From assembly GCA_026982025.1 (NCBI GenBank), contig JALSHX010000022.1, positions 1 through 6,312 on the forward strand: DNA of 6,312 bases. The letters are read 5' to 3'. The DNA comes from Aquificaceae bacterium. GTDB lineage: Bacteria > Aquificota > Aquificia > Aquificales > Aquificaceae. Each line of letters starts with the position of its first letter. Positions within the stretch are counted from its first letter, which is position 1. Shown piece after piece: positions 1 to 6,312 of this stretch. The position numbers and the translations under genes are program-made. The notes under the pieces are model-generated. The model had not been told where the DNA came from and made no database searches. It saw only the letters and a list, made by a program, of their open reading frames with translations.

Positions 1-4
1 CTGA

Positions 5-688
5 ATGAAATTCGCGGTTTGCGTTTTCCCGGGTTCTAACTGCGATTACGATGTTTACTATGTAATAAGGGATGTTCTGGAGAAGGAGGTTGACTTCGTC
101 TCTCACAGGGACGGGGATCTGTCGGGATATGACTGCGTTGTCGTTCCCGGAGGTTTTTCCTTCGGAGATTACCTCAGGCCCGGTGCCCTTGCGAGCAAAA
201 CCCCCCTTGCTGAGGCTCTTTACGGGTTTGCAAGCAGGGGGGGAATCGTTCTGGGTATCTGCAACGGCTTTCAAATATTGACGGAGCTCGGCTTGCTTCC
301 GGGAGCTTTGCTTCCGAACGAAAGTATGCGTTTTGTTTGCGGTGATGTTTACCTGAGGGTGGAGAACGACGGAACCAGGTTGACGGGAAAGCTTGAAAGG
401 GGTGATGTGGTCAAAATTCCCGTTGCCCACCACGACGGGAGGTACTATGTACTTGATGAGGAATTAAAAAAAATGGAGCAGAGGGGTCAGATCCTTTTCA
501 GGTACTGTTCTGAGGACGGTGTGGTGGCACCTGAATCAAATCCTAACGGATCGGTGTCCAACATTGCCGGGGTCATGAACAAAGAGGGTAATGTTTTCGG
601 GATGATGCCACACCCGGAGAGGGCTTCCGAAGACATCCTCGGAAGTCACGACGGTCTAATGCTGTGGTATTCTCTCATAAGTGATTGA
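5..688 (+). CDS. purQ: Phosphoribosylformylglycinamidine (FGAM) synthase subunit PurQ, glutaminase
   Basis: This is the class I glutamine amidotransferase subunit of FGAM synthase. It releases ammonia from glutamine for conversion of FGAR to FGAM in cytoplasmic purine synthesis, and works in a complex with PurL and PurS. The 227 residues match the usual length of stand-alone PurQ, which argues against a fused large PurL. The N-terminus (FAVCVFPGSNCD) and the VVPGGFSFGDYLRPG segment at 46-60 are family hallmarks. The nucleophile is Cys86 in GICNGFQ, and His203 and Glu205 in PHPER complete the triad. The ATG at 5 directly follows a TGA at 2-4, which may be the stop of an upstream gene; purS would be a natural guess but is not visible. 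The ribosome-binding site would lie outside the window. The 3' end overlaps the RNA ligase gene by 8 bases. The identification is secure. Confidence 0.97.
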   Translation: MKFAVCVFPGSNCDYDVYYVIRDVLEKEVDFVSHRDGDLSGYDCVVVPGGFSFGDYLRPGALASKTPLAEALYGFASRGGIVLGICNGFQILTELGLLPGALLPNESMRFVCGDVYLRVENDGTRLTGKLERGDVVKIPVAHHDGRYYVLDEELKKMEQRGQILFRYCSEDGVVAPESNPNGSVSNIAGVMNKEGNVFGMMPHPERASEDILGSHDGLMLWYSLISD

Positions 689-1778
689 TGCTCAAATAAT
701 CAGGGAGGCTATAAGAAAGAAAAAGGCGAGGAAGGAGGAGTTTCTGGGTTTTGAGTATCTGAGGTTTTCTGACGATTTCCACCACATTGTGAGGGGCACA
801 GCGATTTTCCACGACTGCTCTGTCCCCGGCTATCCTCACATTGGAAGGATTTTCATGCTTGAGAAGGGAATAAGGGAGCAGTTTGAGGTTCCCTTCTGGG
901 TTGAGGAAAAGGTTGACGGCTATAATGTAAGGGTTTTTAAAACGGGGGAAAGGGTCATTGCCCTGTCAAGGGGCGGATACATCTGCCCCTTTTCCACCGA
1001 CAGGTTGCAGGACTTCCTCAATCTCTCCTTCTTTGATGAGAACCCTGACCTTATCCTCTGTTGTGAGGTTGCGGGACCTGAAAATCCATACATTGAAGAA
1101 AGTCCGCCTTATGTTAATTCCGATGTTCGCTTTTTCGTCTTTGACATTATGAGAAAGGAGGGAGGTGAGTTTCTTTCTCAGGAAGAAAAGCTTTCAATTC
1201 TGTCAGACTACGCCCTTCCGGGCGTGGAGGTTTTCGGAAGGTTGAGGGCACAGGACATTCAGAAGGTCAGGGAAATTGTGATGAAGCTTGATGAAGAAGG
1301 AAGGGAGGGGATCGTTTTAAAGGAGGATCGGAAAGGGGGAAGAAGGGCAAAGTTTATCACAGAGAAGGCTAATCTCTCGGACATAAAAATAACCGCTGGG
1401 AATATGCTCCAGCTTCCCGCGGAGTACTATACCAACAGAATTTTGAGAATTGTGCTTTTTATGGAGGAAGAAGGGATAGAAAGGAGTCGTCGCCTTTACA
1501 CCGAGCTCGGGAGGGCGTTTATTGACGGTCTTTTTGAAGCTATTGAGCAGTACAAGAGGGAAGGAAAGGTCTCAAGGAAGTTTACATGCAGGTTCAGGAC
1601 AAGGGAAATGGCACTCGCTCAGATTGAGCTTCTTAAGAGAACTTCAAAGCACATTCAGATCCTTGATGAGAGCCTTGAAAAGGAAGGAGATTTCTGGGTC
1701 CTCTCTTTCAGTAAGGTCTATATGAACATGACTGGTCTTCTGGGCCATCTACTTGGCGGGGGACTTGTGTTTGATTAG
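681..1778 (+). CDS. ATP-dependent RNA ligase, Pab1020 family (Rnl3-type)
   Basis: This is a 365-residue nucleotidyltransferase that should activate and join 5'-phosphate and 3'-OH RNA ends; archaeal relatives are known to circularise RNA. Visible motifs in order are: motif I KVDG with Lys77 as the AMP-accepting lysine; SRGG at 96-99 (motif Ia-like); the [11 protein letters not shown] segment with Glu129; motif III FFVFDI at 151-156; motif IV EGIVLK at 209-214; and a motif V-like AKFIT with Lys224. From about residue 245 to the end is the helical and beta C-terminal domain typical of the Pab1020 family, which in solved relatives helps form dimers. The start is GTG at 681, the only sensible start in this frame, inside the end of purQ. 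No clear Shine-Dalgarno precedes it, so translation is probably coupled to purQ. The 3' end overlaps the convergent HARP gene by 30 bases. The family assignment is strong. The cellular RNA substrate in bacteria is not known from the sequence. Confidence 0.93.
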   Translation: MIDAQIIREAIRKKKARKEEFLGFEYLRFSDDFHHIVRGTAIFHDCSVPGYPHIGRIFMLEKGIREQFEVPFWVEEKVDGYNVRVFKTGERVIALSRGGYICPFSTDRLQDFLNLSFFDENPDLILCCEVAGPENPYIEESPPYVNSDVRFFVFDIMRKEGGEFLSQEEKLSILSDYALPGVEVFGRLRAQDIQKVREIVMKLDEEGREGIVLKEDRKGGRRAKFITEKANLSDIKITAGNMLQLPAEYYTNRILRIVLFMEEEGIERSRRLYTELGRAFIDGLFEAIEQYKREGKVSRKFTCRFRTREMALAQIELLKRTSKHIQILDESLEKEGDFWVLSFSKVYMNMTGLLGHLLGGGLVFD

Positions 1779-2345
1779 ATTTTCAAGTATTCCCCTGAAG
1801 TTTCTCGGGTCAATGATCTTTATCCCCACCTTGTCTGCCCACTTGCGAAGCCCCTCGTCTCCCGTCACCACGGTCCCGTCCAGCTCGTAGGCAAGAAGAA
1901 GGACATCAACATCCTCCTTGCTGTCAATTATTCCCTGTCTTAGGGCTTCCCTGTACTTTTCCCTGAGCCTGTTAATCACTTTACCGAGGTCTTCCGAAGT
2001 CATCTTCCCCGCTTCCTTGGCGTGCTCCTCTGCGATTCTCAGGCCTTTATTTATCCTGTGCCTGATCTCCTCTATGAGTTCGTAAAGGATTTCGCTGGGA
2101 ATCATGATTGAGTGCTTTCTGGGGGAGCGAATTCTTACCACCATCTCAAACTCCGAAGACATCCTTCCCAGGTCAACCATCTTTTGCATTTCCTCGTACG
2201 CTGAAGAAGGCATGTAAAAGTTGGCTCCTGAATGAATGGCAAGGTGTATAAAGTTTTCAATTGCACCCAACTGATCCCTCTCACCGAAGGTGGTGTATAT
2301 ATCAGGATTGGTGAAAACACTTGTGTCAATGACGAAGTTTTCCAT
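1749..2345 (-). CDS. Protein-only RNase P of the HARP type (PIN domain; 'RNA ligase partner' protein)
   Basis: HARP (homolog of Aquifex RNase P, Aq_880) is a minimal RNA-free RNase P that cleaves 5' leaders from pre-tRNAs using metal ions. The same family was earlier named as the partner of Pab1020 RNA ligases because the two co-occur in genomes. The protein begins [14 protein letters not shown], with the PIN-domain Asp7 and the family's TSVFTNP signature. The other acidic residues are Asp141, Asp145, Asp147 (DSKEDVD) and Asp163 (TGDEG). As I remember Aq_880, its active-site aspartates include D7, D138, D142, D144 and D160, which fits a constant offset of 3 after Asp7. Residues about 88-138 form a charged two-helix insertion like the spike that drives oligomer formation in HARPs. 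I chose the ATG at 2345 (198 aa) over a TTG 48 bases upstream because it starts at the conserved N-terminus; a weak AGGA lies just before it. The gene stands alone on this strand and converges on the RNA ligase gene. Confidence 0.93.
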   Translation of the reverse strand: MENFVIDTSVFTNPDIYTTFGERDQLGAIENFIHLAIHSGANFYMPSSAYEEMQKMVDLGRMSSEFEMVVRIRSPRKHSIMIPSEILYELIEEIRHRINKGLRIAEEHAKEAGKMTSEDLGKVINRLREKYREALRQGIIDSKEDVDVLLLAYELDGTVVTGDEGLRKWADKVGIKIIDPRNFRGILENLIKHKSPAK

Positions 2346-2442
2346 AAGTCCTATTTTAAACGCAATAAGAAAAGTGTATTGATGTCCGTGCAAAATTGGT
2401 AAAACATTAAAGGTAGGAATTTAAAAAAGGGAGGTGTTAAAG
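2346..2442. promoter_or_regulatory. Divergent intergenic region between the HARP gene and fccB
   Basis: This 97-base AT-rich spacer must hold the control signals for two diverging genes. On the minus strand, TTGCAC (2393-2388) lies 17 bases from TCTTAT (2370-2365), a plausible but imperfect sigma-70-type pair that would give a leader of only about 12 bases for HARP. On the plus strand I see only weak boxes, such as TTGATG at 2379-2384 with no good -10 at the right distance, so the fccB promoter is not located. No clear palindromic operator was seen. Confidence 0.4.
2429..2436 (+). promoter_or_regulatory. Strong ribosome-binding site of fccB
   Basis: GGGAGGTG is a near-perfect Shine-Dalgarno sequence, 6 bases before the ATG at 2443. 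It decides the start: an in-frame GTG at 2434 lies inside this site and cannot be the real initiation codon. Confidence 0.85.
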
Positions 2443-3762
2443 ATGAATACATCCAGGAGGGACCTTCTTAAAGCAGGTGTAGGGAGCCTTTTTATTGCAA
2501 CTATTTCCTCACCTATTTCCGCCTTTTCAATGATGCCAATGCATTCGGGGAGGATGCTTCCGCCTTCAAAGGTCCCGAGAGTGGTTATTGTTGGGGGCGG
2601 ATGGGCAGGCGTTACAGCTGCAAAACATCTCAAAAAGGAACTGGGAGACAAGGTTGATGTTGTCCTGATTGAAAAGAGAAAAATCTTCATGTCATGTCCT
2701 ATTAGCAATGTCTGGCTGGGCGGACTGGTTGAAATGGACTTCCTCCTTCATGATTTTCAGACTCCTGCTTCAAAATATGGATATCACTTTATAAATGCAA
2801 CCGTTACCGGCATAAACAGGCACAAGAGAAGGGTAATGACCACCGAGGGATACATAAACTATGACTACCTCATACTCGCACCCGGCATAAGGTACAATTA
2901 CGAAGCGTGGTTCGGCAAAGACCGCGACCTTGCAAGGCTGTGTGCAACAAAATTTCCTTCAGCCTTCATTCCGGGTTCCGAACACATAGCTCTCAAGAGA
3001 AAGATAGAAAATTTTGAGGAGGGGACCTTCGTTCTCGTCGTTCCCCCACCTCCTCATCGGTGCCCTCCAGCACCATACGAGCGTGCTGCCATGATTGCCC
3101 ATGTCTTTAAGAAAAACGGTATTAAAGGGAAGCTAATAATCCTTGACCCCAAAAAGGAGATCAAGCCCAAGGGTAAAGGCTTCGGCGATGCTTACAAACA
3201 GCTTTACGGAGACATTGTGGAGTATGTCCCCAATGCAAAGGTAAAAGCTGTTGACCCCGTTAAGAGGGTAATCAAAACCACGGCGGGAGACTTCAAGTTT
3301 GACGATGCAAATCTCAACCCGCCCCATCAGGCGGGGGACCTCGCGTGGTTGGCTGGACTCGTAAACAAGAAAACGGGCTGGTGCGATGTTGATCCCCTGA
3401 CGCTACAGTCAAAGCTGGACCCGAGGGTTTTTGTGGCAGGAGACTCTGCTTCCGTCAAAGGTTTCCCCAAGAGCGGAGATATGGCTCACAATCACACTCA
3501 GAACATGCTCGTCAAGGCACTTGCCGCTATAATCAGGGGAAAGGACCCCTACTCTGCGGTCAGTGCTCCCACAAACACATGCTACTCAATGGTCAACGGC
3601 AAACCCAAGGAGGCAATAGTCATTAATGTTCTTTACTCCATAGACAGAAAGAAAAAGGCTCCCAAGAAGAAGAAGGTGAATGTTGTAAACAAGAGGTCTT
3701 CACAGCTGGCGGAGTCCACCTTTGAGTGGGCAAAGGCTCTCTACAGGGATATGTTCGGTTAA
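2443..3762 (+). CDS. fccB: Sulfide dehydrogenase flavoprotein subunit (flavocytochrome c type, FccB), Tat-exported
   Basis: This is a 439-residue FAD protein of the flavocytochrome c sulfide dehydrogenase family, which oxidises sulfide in the periplasm to sulfur or polysulfide. The N-terminus has a twin-arginine signal (SRRDLLKAG at 4-12, then a hydrophobic stretch to about 28). The Rossmann motif GGGWAG is at 51-56, with Glu77 likely contacting the FAD ribose. By comparison with the Allochromatium protein, Cys85 in MSCPISN corresponds to the covalent FAD-linking cysteine. Cys207 in RCPPAPYER and Cys380 in NTCYS correspond to the redox-active cysteine pair. The second nucleotide-binding part ends with FVAGD at 330-334. 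The C-terminal part, about 370-439, matches the family's flavin-binding domain and ends in DMFG, close to the Allochromatium DTFG. A lysine-rich tract (402-411) is unusual. The next gene follows after 5 bases and encodes a Rieske protein, not the usual cytochrome FccA. The FccB family is clear; sulfide as substrate is inferred from the family. Confidence 0.92.
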   Translation: MNTSRRDLLKAGVGSLFIATISSPISAFSMMPMHSGRMLPPSKVPRVVIVGGGWAGVTAAKHLKKELGDKVDVVLIEKRKIFMSCPISNVWLGGLVEMDFLLHDFQTPASKYGYHFINATVTGINRHKRRVMTTEGYINYDYLILAPGIRYNYEAWFGKDRDLARLCATKFPSAFIPGSEHIALKRKIENFEEGTFVLVVPPPPHRCPPAPYERAAMIAHVFKKNGIKGKLIILDPKKEIKPKGKGFGDAYKQLYGDIVEYVPNAKVKAVDPVKRVIKTTAGDFKFDDANLNPPHQAGDLAWLAGLVNKKTGWCDVDPLTLQSKLDPRVFVAGDSASVKGFPKSGDMAHNHTQNMLVKALAAIIRGKDPYSAVSAPTNTCYSMVNGKPKEAIVINVLYSIDRKKKAPKKKKVNVVNKRSSQLAESTFEWAKALYRDMFG

Positions 3763-3767
3763 TAGGT

Positions 3768-4484
3768 ATGGGGTTAAGCAGAAGGGATCTCATAAGGGTC
3801 TGCGCTATCGGCGGGACCCTCGGTCTTACTAAAAATGTGGGAATACCCTTTCCCGTTCAAGGCTCCCCCTTAAGAAAGTTTCCTCGCGTTCCCCTTATGT
3901 TTGCCAATGGAAAGCCTGTAAAACCTCAAAGTTTAAAGGTAGAAGTCCCCTATGTCTTTTTCTATCCATACAGGTCAACACCGTGCTTCCTAATAAAGCT
4001 TAGGGAAAGAGTGGGACCTGTCTCGTTGAGGCTTGAAAGCGGAGATATCTACAAATGGCAGGGAGGTATCGGTAAGGAAAAGACCGTAGTGGCTTTCGTA
4101 GCCATATGCACACATCAGCTCAGCTATCCTCGCAGGGACAAATCATTTCTCAGTTATTATCCAAAGGAAAAGAAATCCCCGTTAACGGGTAAGGACGAAG
4201 TTATTCAGTGCTGTGCCCACATGTCAGCTTTTGATCCCAAATCCGGTGCAAAACCCGTTGAAGGACCTGCCAAGGACCCCCTTCCCGCTGTAATTCTCCA
4301 TGAGGATACTAACGGCATTTACGCGGAGGGAGTATTGGGAAAGGACATATTCGGAGAGTTCTTTGACCTTTACAGAAGGGAATTGAGAAGAGAGTTCGGT
4401 TCAAGTAAAAAAGCTAAGGAGCTGGTCAGTCAGGCGACGGTGGTTGAACTTTCTGACTTTACGGGTAATATAATTAAGTGCTGA
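3768..4484 (+). CDS. Rieske [2Fe-2S] protein with twin-arginine signal, likely partner of FccB
   Basis: This is a 238-residue exported iron-sulfur protein, presumably an electron carrier for the sulfide dehydrogenase next to it. The N-terminus has the Tat motif SRRDLIR (4-10) and a short hydrophobic segment to about 28; it may stay as a membrane anchor or be cleaved. Cluster ligands are Cys114 and His116 in ICTHQ, and Cys148 and His151 in QCCAH. After the second box come SAFDPKSG and a GPAKDPLP segment (167-174), typical of Rieske proteins. The spacing between the boxes is 31 residues, about twice the usual, and the cysteine pair that forms a disulfide in bc1-type Rieske proteins is not present in the standard positions. 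The tail from about 195 is charged and ends in a terminal cysteine. The start is ATG at 3768, 5 bases after the fccB stop, with only AGGT touching it, so translational coupling is likely. A bc1-complex Rieske subunit is the main alternative, but no cytochrome b gene is near. Confidence 0.88.
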   Translation: MGLSRRDLIRVCAIGGTLGLTKNVGIPFPVQGSPLRKFPRVPLMFANGKPVKPQSLKVEVPYVFFYPYRSTPCFLIKLRERVGPVSLRLESGDIYKWQGGIGKEKTVVAFVAICTHQLSYPRRDKSFLSYYPKEKKSPLTGKDEVIQCCAHMSAFDPKSGAKPVEGPAKDPLPAVILHEDTNGIYAEGVLGKDIFGEFFDLYRRELRREFGSSKKAKELVSQATVVELSDFTGNIIKC

Positions 4485-4494
4485 TCCGTTATAC

Positions 4495-4500
4495 TATAAT
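4495..4500 (+). promoter_or_regulatory. Possible -10 box upstream of the OmpA-like gene
   Basis: A perfect TATAAT lies in the 35-base gap before the OmpA-like gene. No TTGACA-like box is found at 16-18 bases upstream, and transcription from here would begin almost at the ribosome-binding site, leaving a very short leader. It may be chance in an AT-rich gap. Confidence 0.25.
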
Positions 4501-4507
4501 GATGCTG

Positions 4508-4512
4508 GGAGG
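4508..4512 (+). promoter_or_regulatory. Ribosome-binding site of the OmpA-like gene
   Basis: GGAGG lies 7 bases before the ATG at 4520. It supports that start over a GTG at 4478, which overlaps the Rieske gene and would add 14 residues ahead of the signal peptide. Confidence 0.8.
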
Positions 4513-4519
4513 GACAGAT

Positions 4520-5596
4520 ATGAAGAGGTTTGTTTTTCTCGGTCTGATGATTATTCTCGGCGGATTGATAAGTTCATTCAGGGTTACTCAGGGAATTGAC
4601 GAGGCTGGCAGAGCGCTGGTTAAGGCTTACAAGGTGGGTGCAAAAGAAAAGGCACCCTATCTCTATCACAAGTCAAAGGGCTACAGGGAAATATCAGCCA
4701 TTCTCGCCTCGGAAGCGGACGATGTCGGGTCCAGGGTCTTTGCCATAAGGACCATGAACTCTGCGTCCAAGGCCATAACGGCAGCATTCGTAGGAACGGA
4801 GGAGCTTTCTCCCGTTGAGGACCTTCCCGAGGAGGTTAAGAAGGAAGGTCTTTCCTTTCAGGTGGTTGATCTCAAGGAACTCAAGAGCAGAATAGATTTC
4901 CTCAGGAACAACAGGGGTATGTTCTGTGCTCCCAAGGAGCTTGGAAGGGCGGAGGCCTTCTACGACGGACTTGTTTTTGAGATGAAAAAGGAGCAGCCGA
5001 ACACAGCTCTTGTTCTGAGGTTTTACAACGAGGTAAGCACCGAAAGCAAGATTGCGGAGAGCAAGCTTAGGGTAGCCATGGATAACGAATTTGAGTGCTA
5101 CACGGGTGAGAAGAAGGTGGCTAAGAAACCGCCCCCCGAACCCGAGCCTGCGGTAACAGAAGAGGAAAAGGAAGAACCCGTTGAGGAGCAGGAGGTCAGG
5201 GTTGACCTTGAAGAGAAAGAAAAACAGCCCCAGCTTATTGAGGAACCCCTCAAAATAACCGCAAGGATTCACTTTGACTTTGACAGGTACAACATCAAGA
5301 GAGAGTATATTCCCATACTCAACGAAGTTGTTAAAACCCTCAAGGAAAACGAGTTCGTTAAGGTAAGGATTGAAGGATTTACCGACATCATCGGACCAAA
5401 AGAGTACAATGTCAAACTTGCCCAGAGAAGGGCAAACACCGTTAAAAATTACCTTGTAAAGCATGGAATACCGGAGGATAAGATAGAGATCGTCGGATTC
5501 GGAAAAGAGAGGTTCATCGCATCAAATGAAGAGAGCATAGGAAGGCTTACAAACAGGAGGGTGGAGTTTATAGTAATTAAGTTCAGGGAGGAATGA
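4520..5596 (+). CDS. OmpA-family peptidoglycan-binding protein with helical N-terminal domain
   Basis: This is a 358-residue envelope protein that should tether the outer membrane or a periplasmic partner to peptidoglycan. Residues 1-25 look like a Sec signal peptide (MKRFVFLGLMIILGGLISS). Residues about 26-196 form a mostly helical domain I do not firmly recognise; the stretch KSKGYREISAILASEADDVG recalls lipoprotein-like helical repeat domains (DUF4398-like). It contains Cys136 and Cys193. Residues 197-245 are a Pro/Glu/Lys-rich linker. The OmpA C-terminal domain spans about 246-354: HFDFDRYNIK at 251-260, GFTD with Asp289, and the LAQRRA helix with Arg304, spaced 15 residues apart as the diaminopimelate-binding Asp/Arg pair is in E. 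coli OmpA, then NRRVEF at 345-350. There is no N-terminal beta-barrel and no lipobox cysteine, so it is neither classical OmpA nor Pal. It follows the Rieske gene by 35 bases and may be co-transcribed with it. Confidence 0.9.
   Translation: MKRFVFLGLMIILGGLISSFRVTQGIDEAGRALVKAYKVGAKEKAPYLYHKSKGYREISAILASEADDVGSRVFAIRTMNSASKAITAAFVGTEELSPVEDLPEEVKKEGLSFQVVDLKELKSRIDFLRNNRGMFCAPKELGRAEAFYDGLVFEMKKEQPNTALVLRFYNEVSTESKIAESKLRVAMDNEFECYTGEKKVAKKPPPEPEPAVTEEEKEEPVEEQEVRVDLEEKEKQPQLIEEPLKITARIHFDFDRYNIKREYIPILNEVVKTLKENEFVKVRIEGFTDIIGPKEYNVKLAQRRANTVKNYLVKHGIPEDKIEIVGFGKERFIASNEESIGRLTNRRVEFIVIKFREE
5586..5591 (+). promoter_or_regulatory. Ribosome-binding site of argJ
   Basis: GGGAGG overlaps the end of the OmpA-like gene and lies 11 bases before the ATG at 5603, slightly farther than ideal. 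The TGA at 5594-5596 is in frame with argJ, so the start cannot lie upstream of it, which makes 5603 the first possible ATG. Confidence 0.6.
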
Positions 5597-5602
5597 ACCT
5601 GC

Positions 5603-6312
5603 ATGCCCGAAGTCCTTATGGGAGTGGGGTGTGCAGGTCTGAAGGAATCCGGCGACCCCGACATACTTGTAATCAGGCTTCCGGATTCCGCGGTATCCTC
5701 TTTTCTTTTTACAACGAACTCCTTTAAGTCCGCCTCCGTTCTCTACTCCCTTGAAAACCTCAAAAAAGGTTCGCGGATCAAGGCTTTTGTAGTAAACAGC
5801 GGGAACGCTAACTGCGGAACGGGTTCGGAGGGCATAAAGCACGCTTCAATGATGGCTCGGGCGGTGGCAGATAATCTGGGAATAAGGGAGGAAGAGGTTC
5901 TCGTCTTTTCAACGGGTGTTATAGGTCAGCCCCTTCCAGTGGAGAAAGTTTTATCTGGTATCAACGAGGCGTGTTCCTACCTTGACAGGATTAACCTTGA
6001 GGTTGCCTCGTGGGTAATTTCAACCACGGACAGATTCCCGAAGGTTGACAGGTGGACGGGCGGGAACCTTCAGGTTTACGGATTTGCAAAGGGAGCGGGC
6101 ATGATCCATCCTTCAATGGCGACAATGCTTGCCTTCGTTTTTACCAATGCTCGCCTTGAGCCTCAGGAGCTCTATGAAATGCACAGGAGTGTCAATAAAA
6201 GAACCTTCAACTCCATAACGGTTGACGGATGCACGAGCACCAACGACAGTTTCGGGCTTATCGCGCTCGGGGAGGTCCTTGCGGAGAAGGACACTGTCAG
6301 AAGAGGAATTGA
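5603..6312 (+). CDS. argJ: Glutamate N-acetyltransferase / amino-acid acetyltransferase ArgJ (5' part; runs off the window)
   Basis: ArgJ moves the acetyl group from N-acetylornithine to glutamate in the cyclic arginine pathway; some bacterial forms also use acetyl-CoA. About 236 codons are present of a protein that is usually about 380-410 residues, and the frame is open to the last base, so only the 3' part is missing because of the window edge. Clear family motifs are VVNSGNANCGTG (63-74), STGVIGQPLP (103-112, the oxyanion-hole region), KGAGMIHPSMATMLAF (163-178) and FNSITVDGCTSTNDS (202-216). Thr174 in MATML is the residue at which the precursor cuts itself into alpha and beta chains and which becomes the nucleophile. 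The gene begins 6 bases after the OmpA-like gene stops, so it is probably read from the same transcript. Whether it is mono- or bifunctional cannot be told from this fragment. Confidence 0.96.
   Translation, partial: MPEVLMGVGCAGLKESGDPDILVIRLPDSAVSSFLFTTNSFKSASVLYSLENLKKGSRIKAFVVNSGNANCGTGSEGIKHASMMARAVADNLGIREEEVLVFSTGVIGQPLPVEKVLSGINEACSYLDRINLEVASWVISTTDRFPKVDRWTGGNLQVYGFAKGAGMIHPSMATMLAFVFTNARLEPQELYEMHRSVNKRTFNSITVDGCTSTNDSFGLIALGEVLAEKDTVRRGI

Noticed and set aside
624..645. Inverted repeat CTTCCGA/TCGGAAG with an 8-base loop, near the end of purQ
   Set aside because: It lies within coding sequence, has no following T-run and is short. It is not convincing as a terminator, and the downstream gene overlaps purQ.
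2346..2393. A 16-residue N-terminal extension of HARP from a TTG start
   Set aside because: The conserved family N-terminus begins at the ATG at 2345, and the extension covers the candidate promoter of the gene.
2421..2708. A 95-codon minus-strand open frame over the fccB start region
   Set aside because: It is antisense to the fccB signal and FAD-binding region, and its product has no recognisable motif.
3726..3767. A longer start for the Rieske gene at a GTG inside fccB
   Set aside because: It would put 14 residues before the twin-arginine signal; the ATG at 3768 gives a normal Tat signal peptide.
4694..5464. A 256-codon open frame on the minus strand inside the OmpA-like gene
   Set aside because: It lies wholly antisense to a well-supported gene. 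Its Leu/Phe-rich product is what the complement of Lys/Glu-rich codons gives, and it has no recognisable domain.
5449..5842. Two minus-strand open frames over the ompA-like 3' end and argJ 5' end
   Set aside because: They are shadows of the plus-strand genes, which are backed by strong family motifs.

Overview
The window carries seven genes, and most of them point to a thermophilic chemolithotroph of the Aquificaceae (Aquifex, Hydrogenobacter, Thermocrinis or Hydrogenivirga type). The grounds are: a protein-only RNase P of the HARP type (Aquifex Aq_880 family) beside a Pab1020-family RNA ligase; a periplasmic flavocytochrome-c-type sulfide dehydrogenase flavoprotein followed by a Rieske protein; very tight gene packing; and heavy use of AGG, AGA and ATA codons. 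The genus cannot be fixed from the sequence alone.

Layout. On the plus strand, 5-688 is purQ, the glutaminase subunit of FGAM synthase. It overlaps by 8 bases a GTG-started ATP-dependent RNA ligase (681-1778). The ligase runs tail to tail into a minus-strand gene (1749-2345) for the HARP RNase P, also annotated in databases as an 'RNA ligase partner' protein; the two 3' ends overlap by 30 bases. A 97-base divergent intergenic region (2346-2442) separates this from a plus-strand set: fccB (2443-3762), a Rieske [2Fe-2S] protein (3768-4484), an OmpA-like outer-membrane/peptidoglycan protein (4520-5596) and the 5' part of argJ (from 5603, running off the end).

How they work together. The left part joins purine synthesis to two RNA enzymes: HARP should remove 5' leaders from pre-tRNAs, and the ligase should join or circularise RNA ends. 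The right part looks like a periplasmic sulfide-oxidising module. FccB and the Rieske protein both carry twin-arginine signals and lie five bases apart, and the usual cytochrome c subunit FccA is not beside them. The inferred electron path is sulfide to FAD/disulfide in FccB, then to the Rieske cluster, then to an acceptor outside the window. The OmpA-like protein and argJ follow closely, probably as part of the same compact transcription unit rather than as functional partners.

I found no tRNA, rRNA, CRISPR array, insertion sequence or convincing rho-independent terminator. The best candidates for something unusual are the HARP/RNA ligase pair and the FccB-Rieske module.
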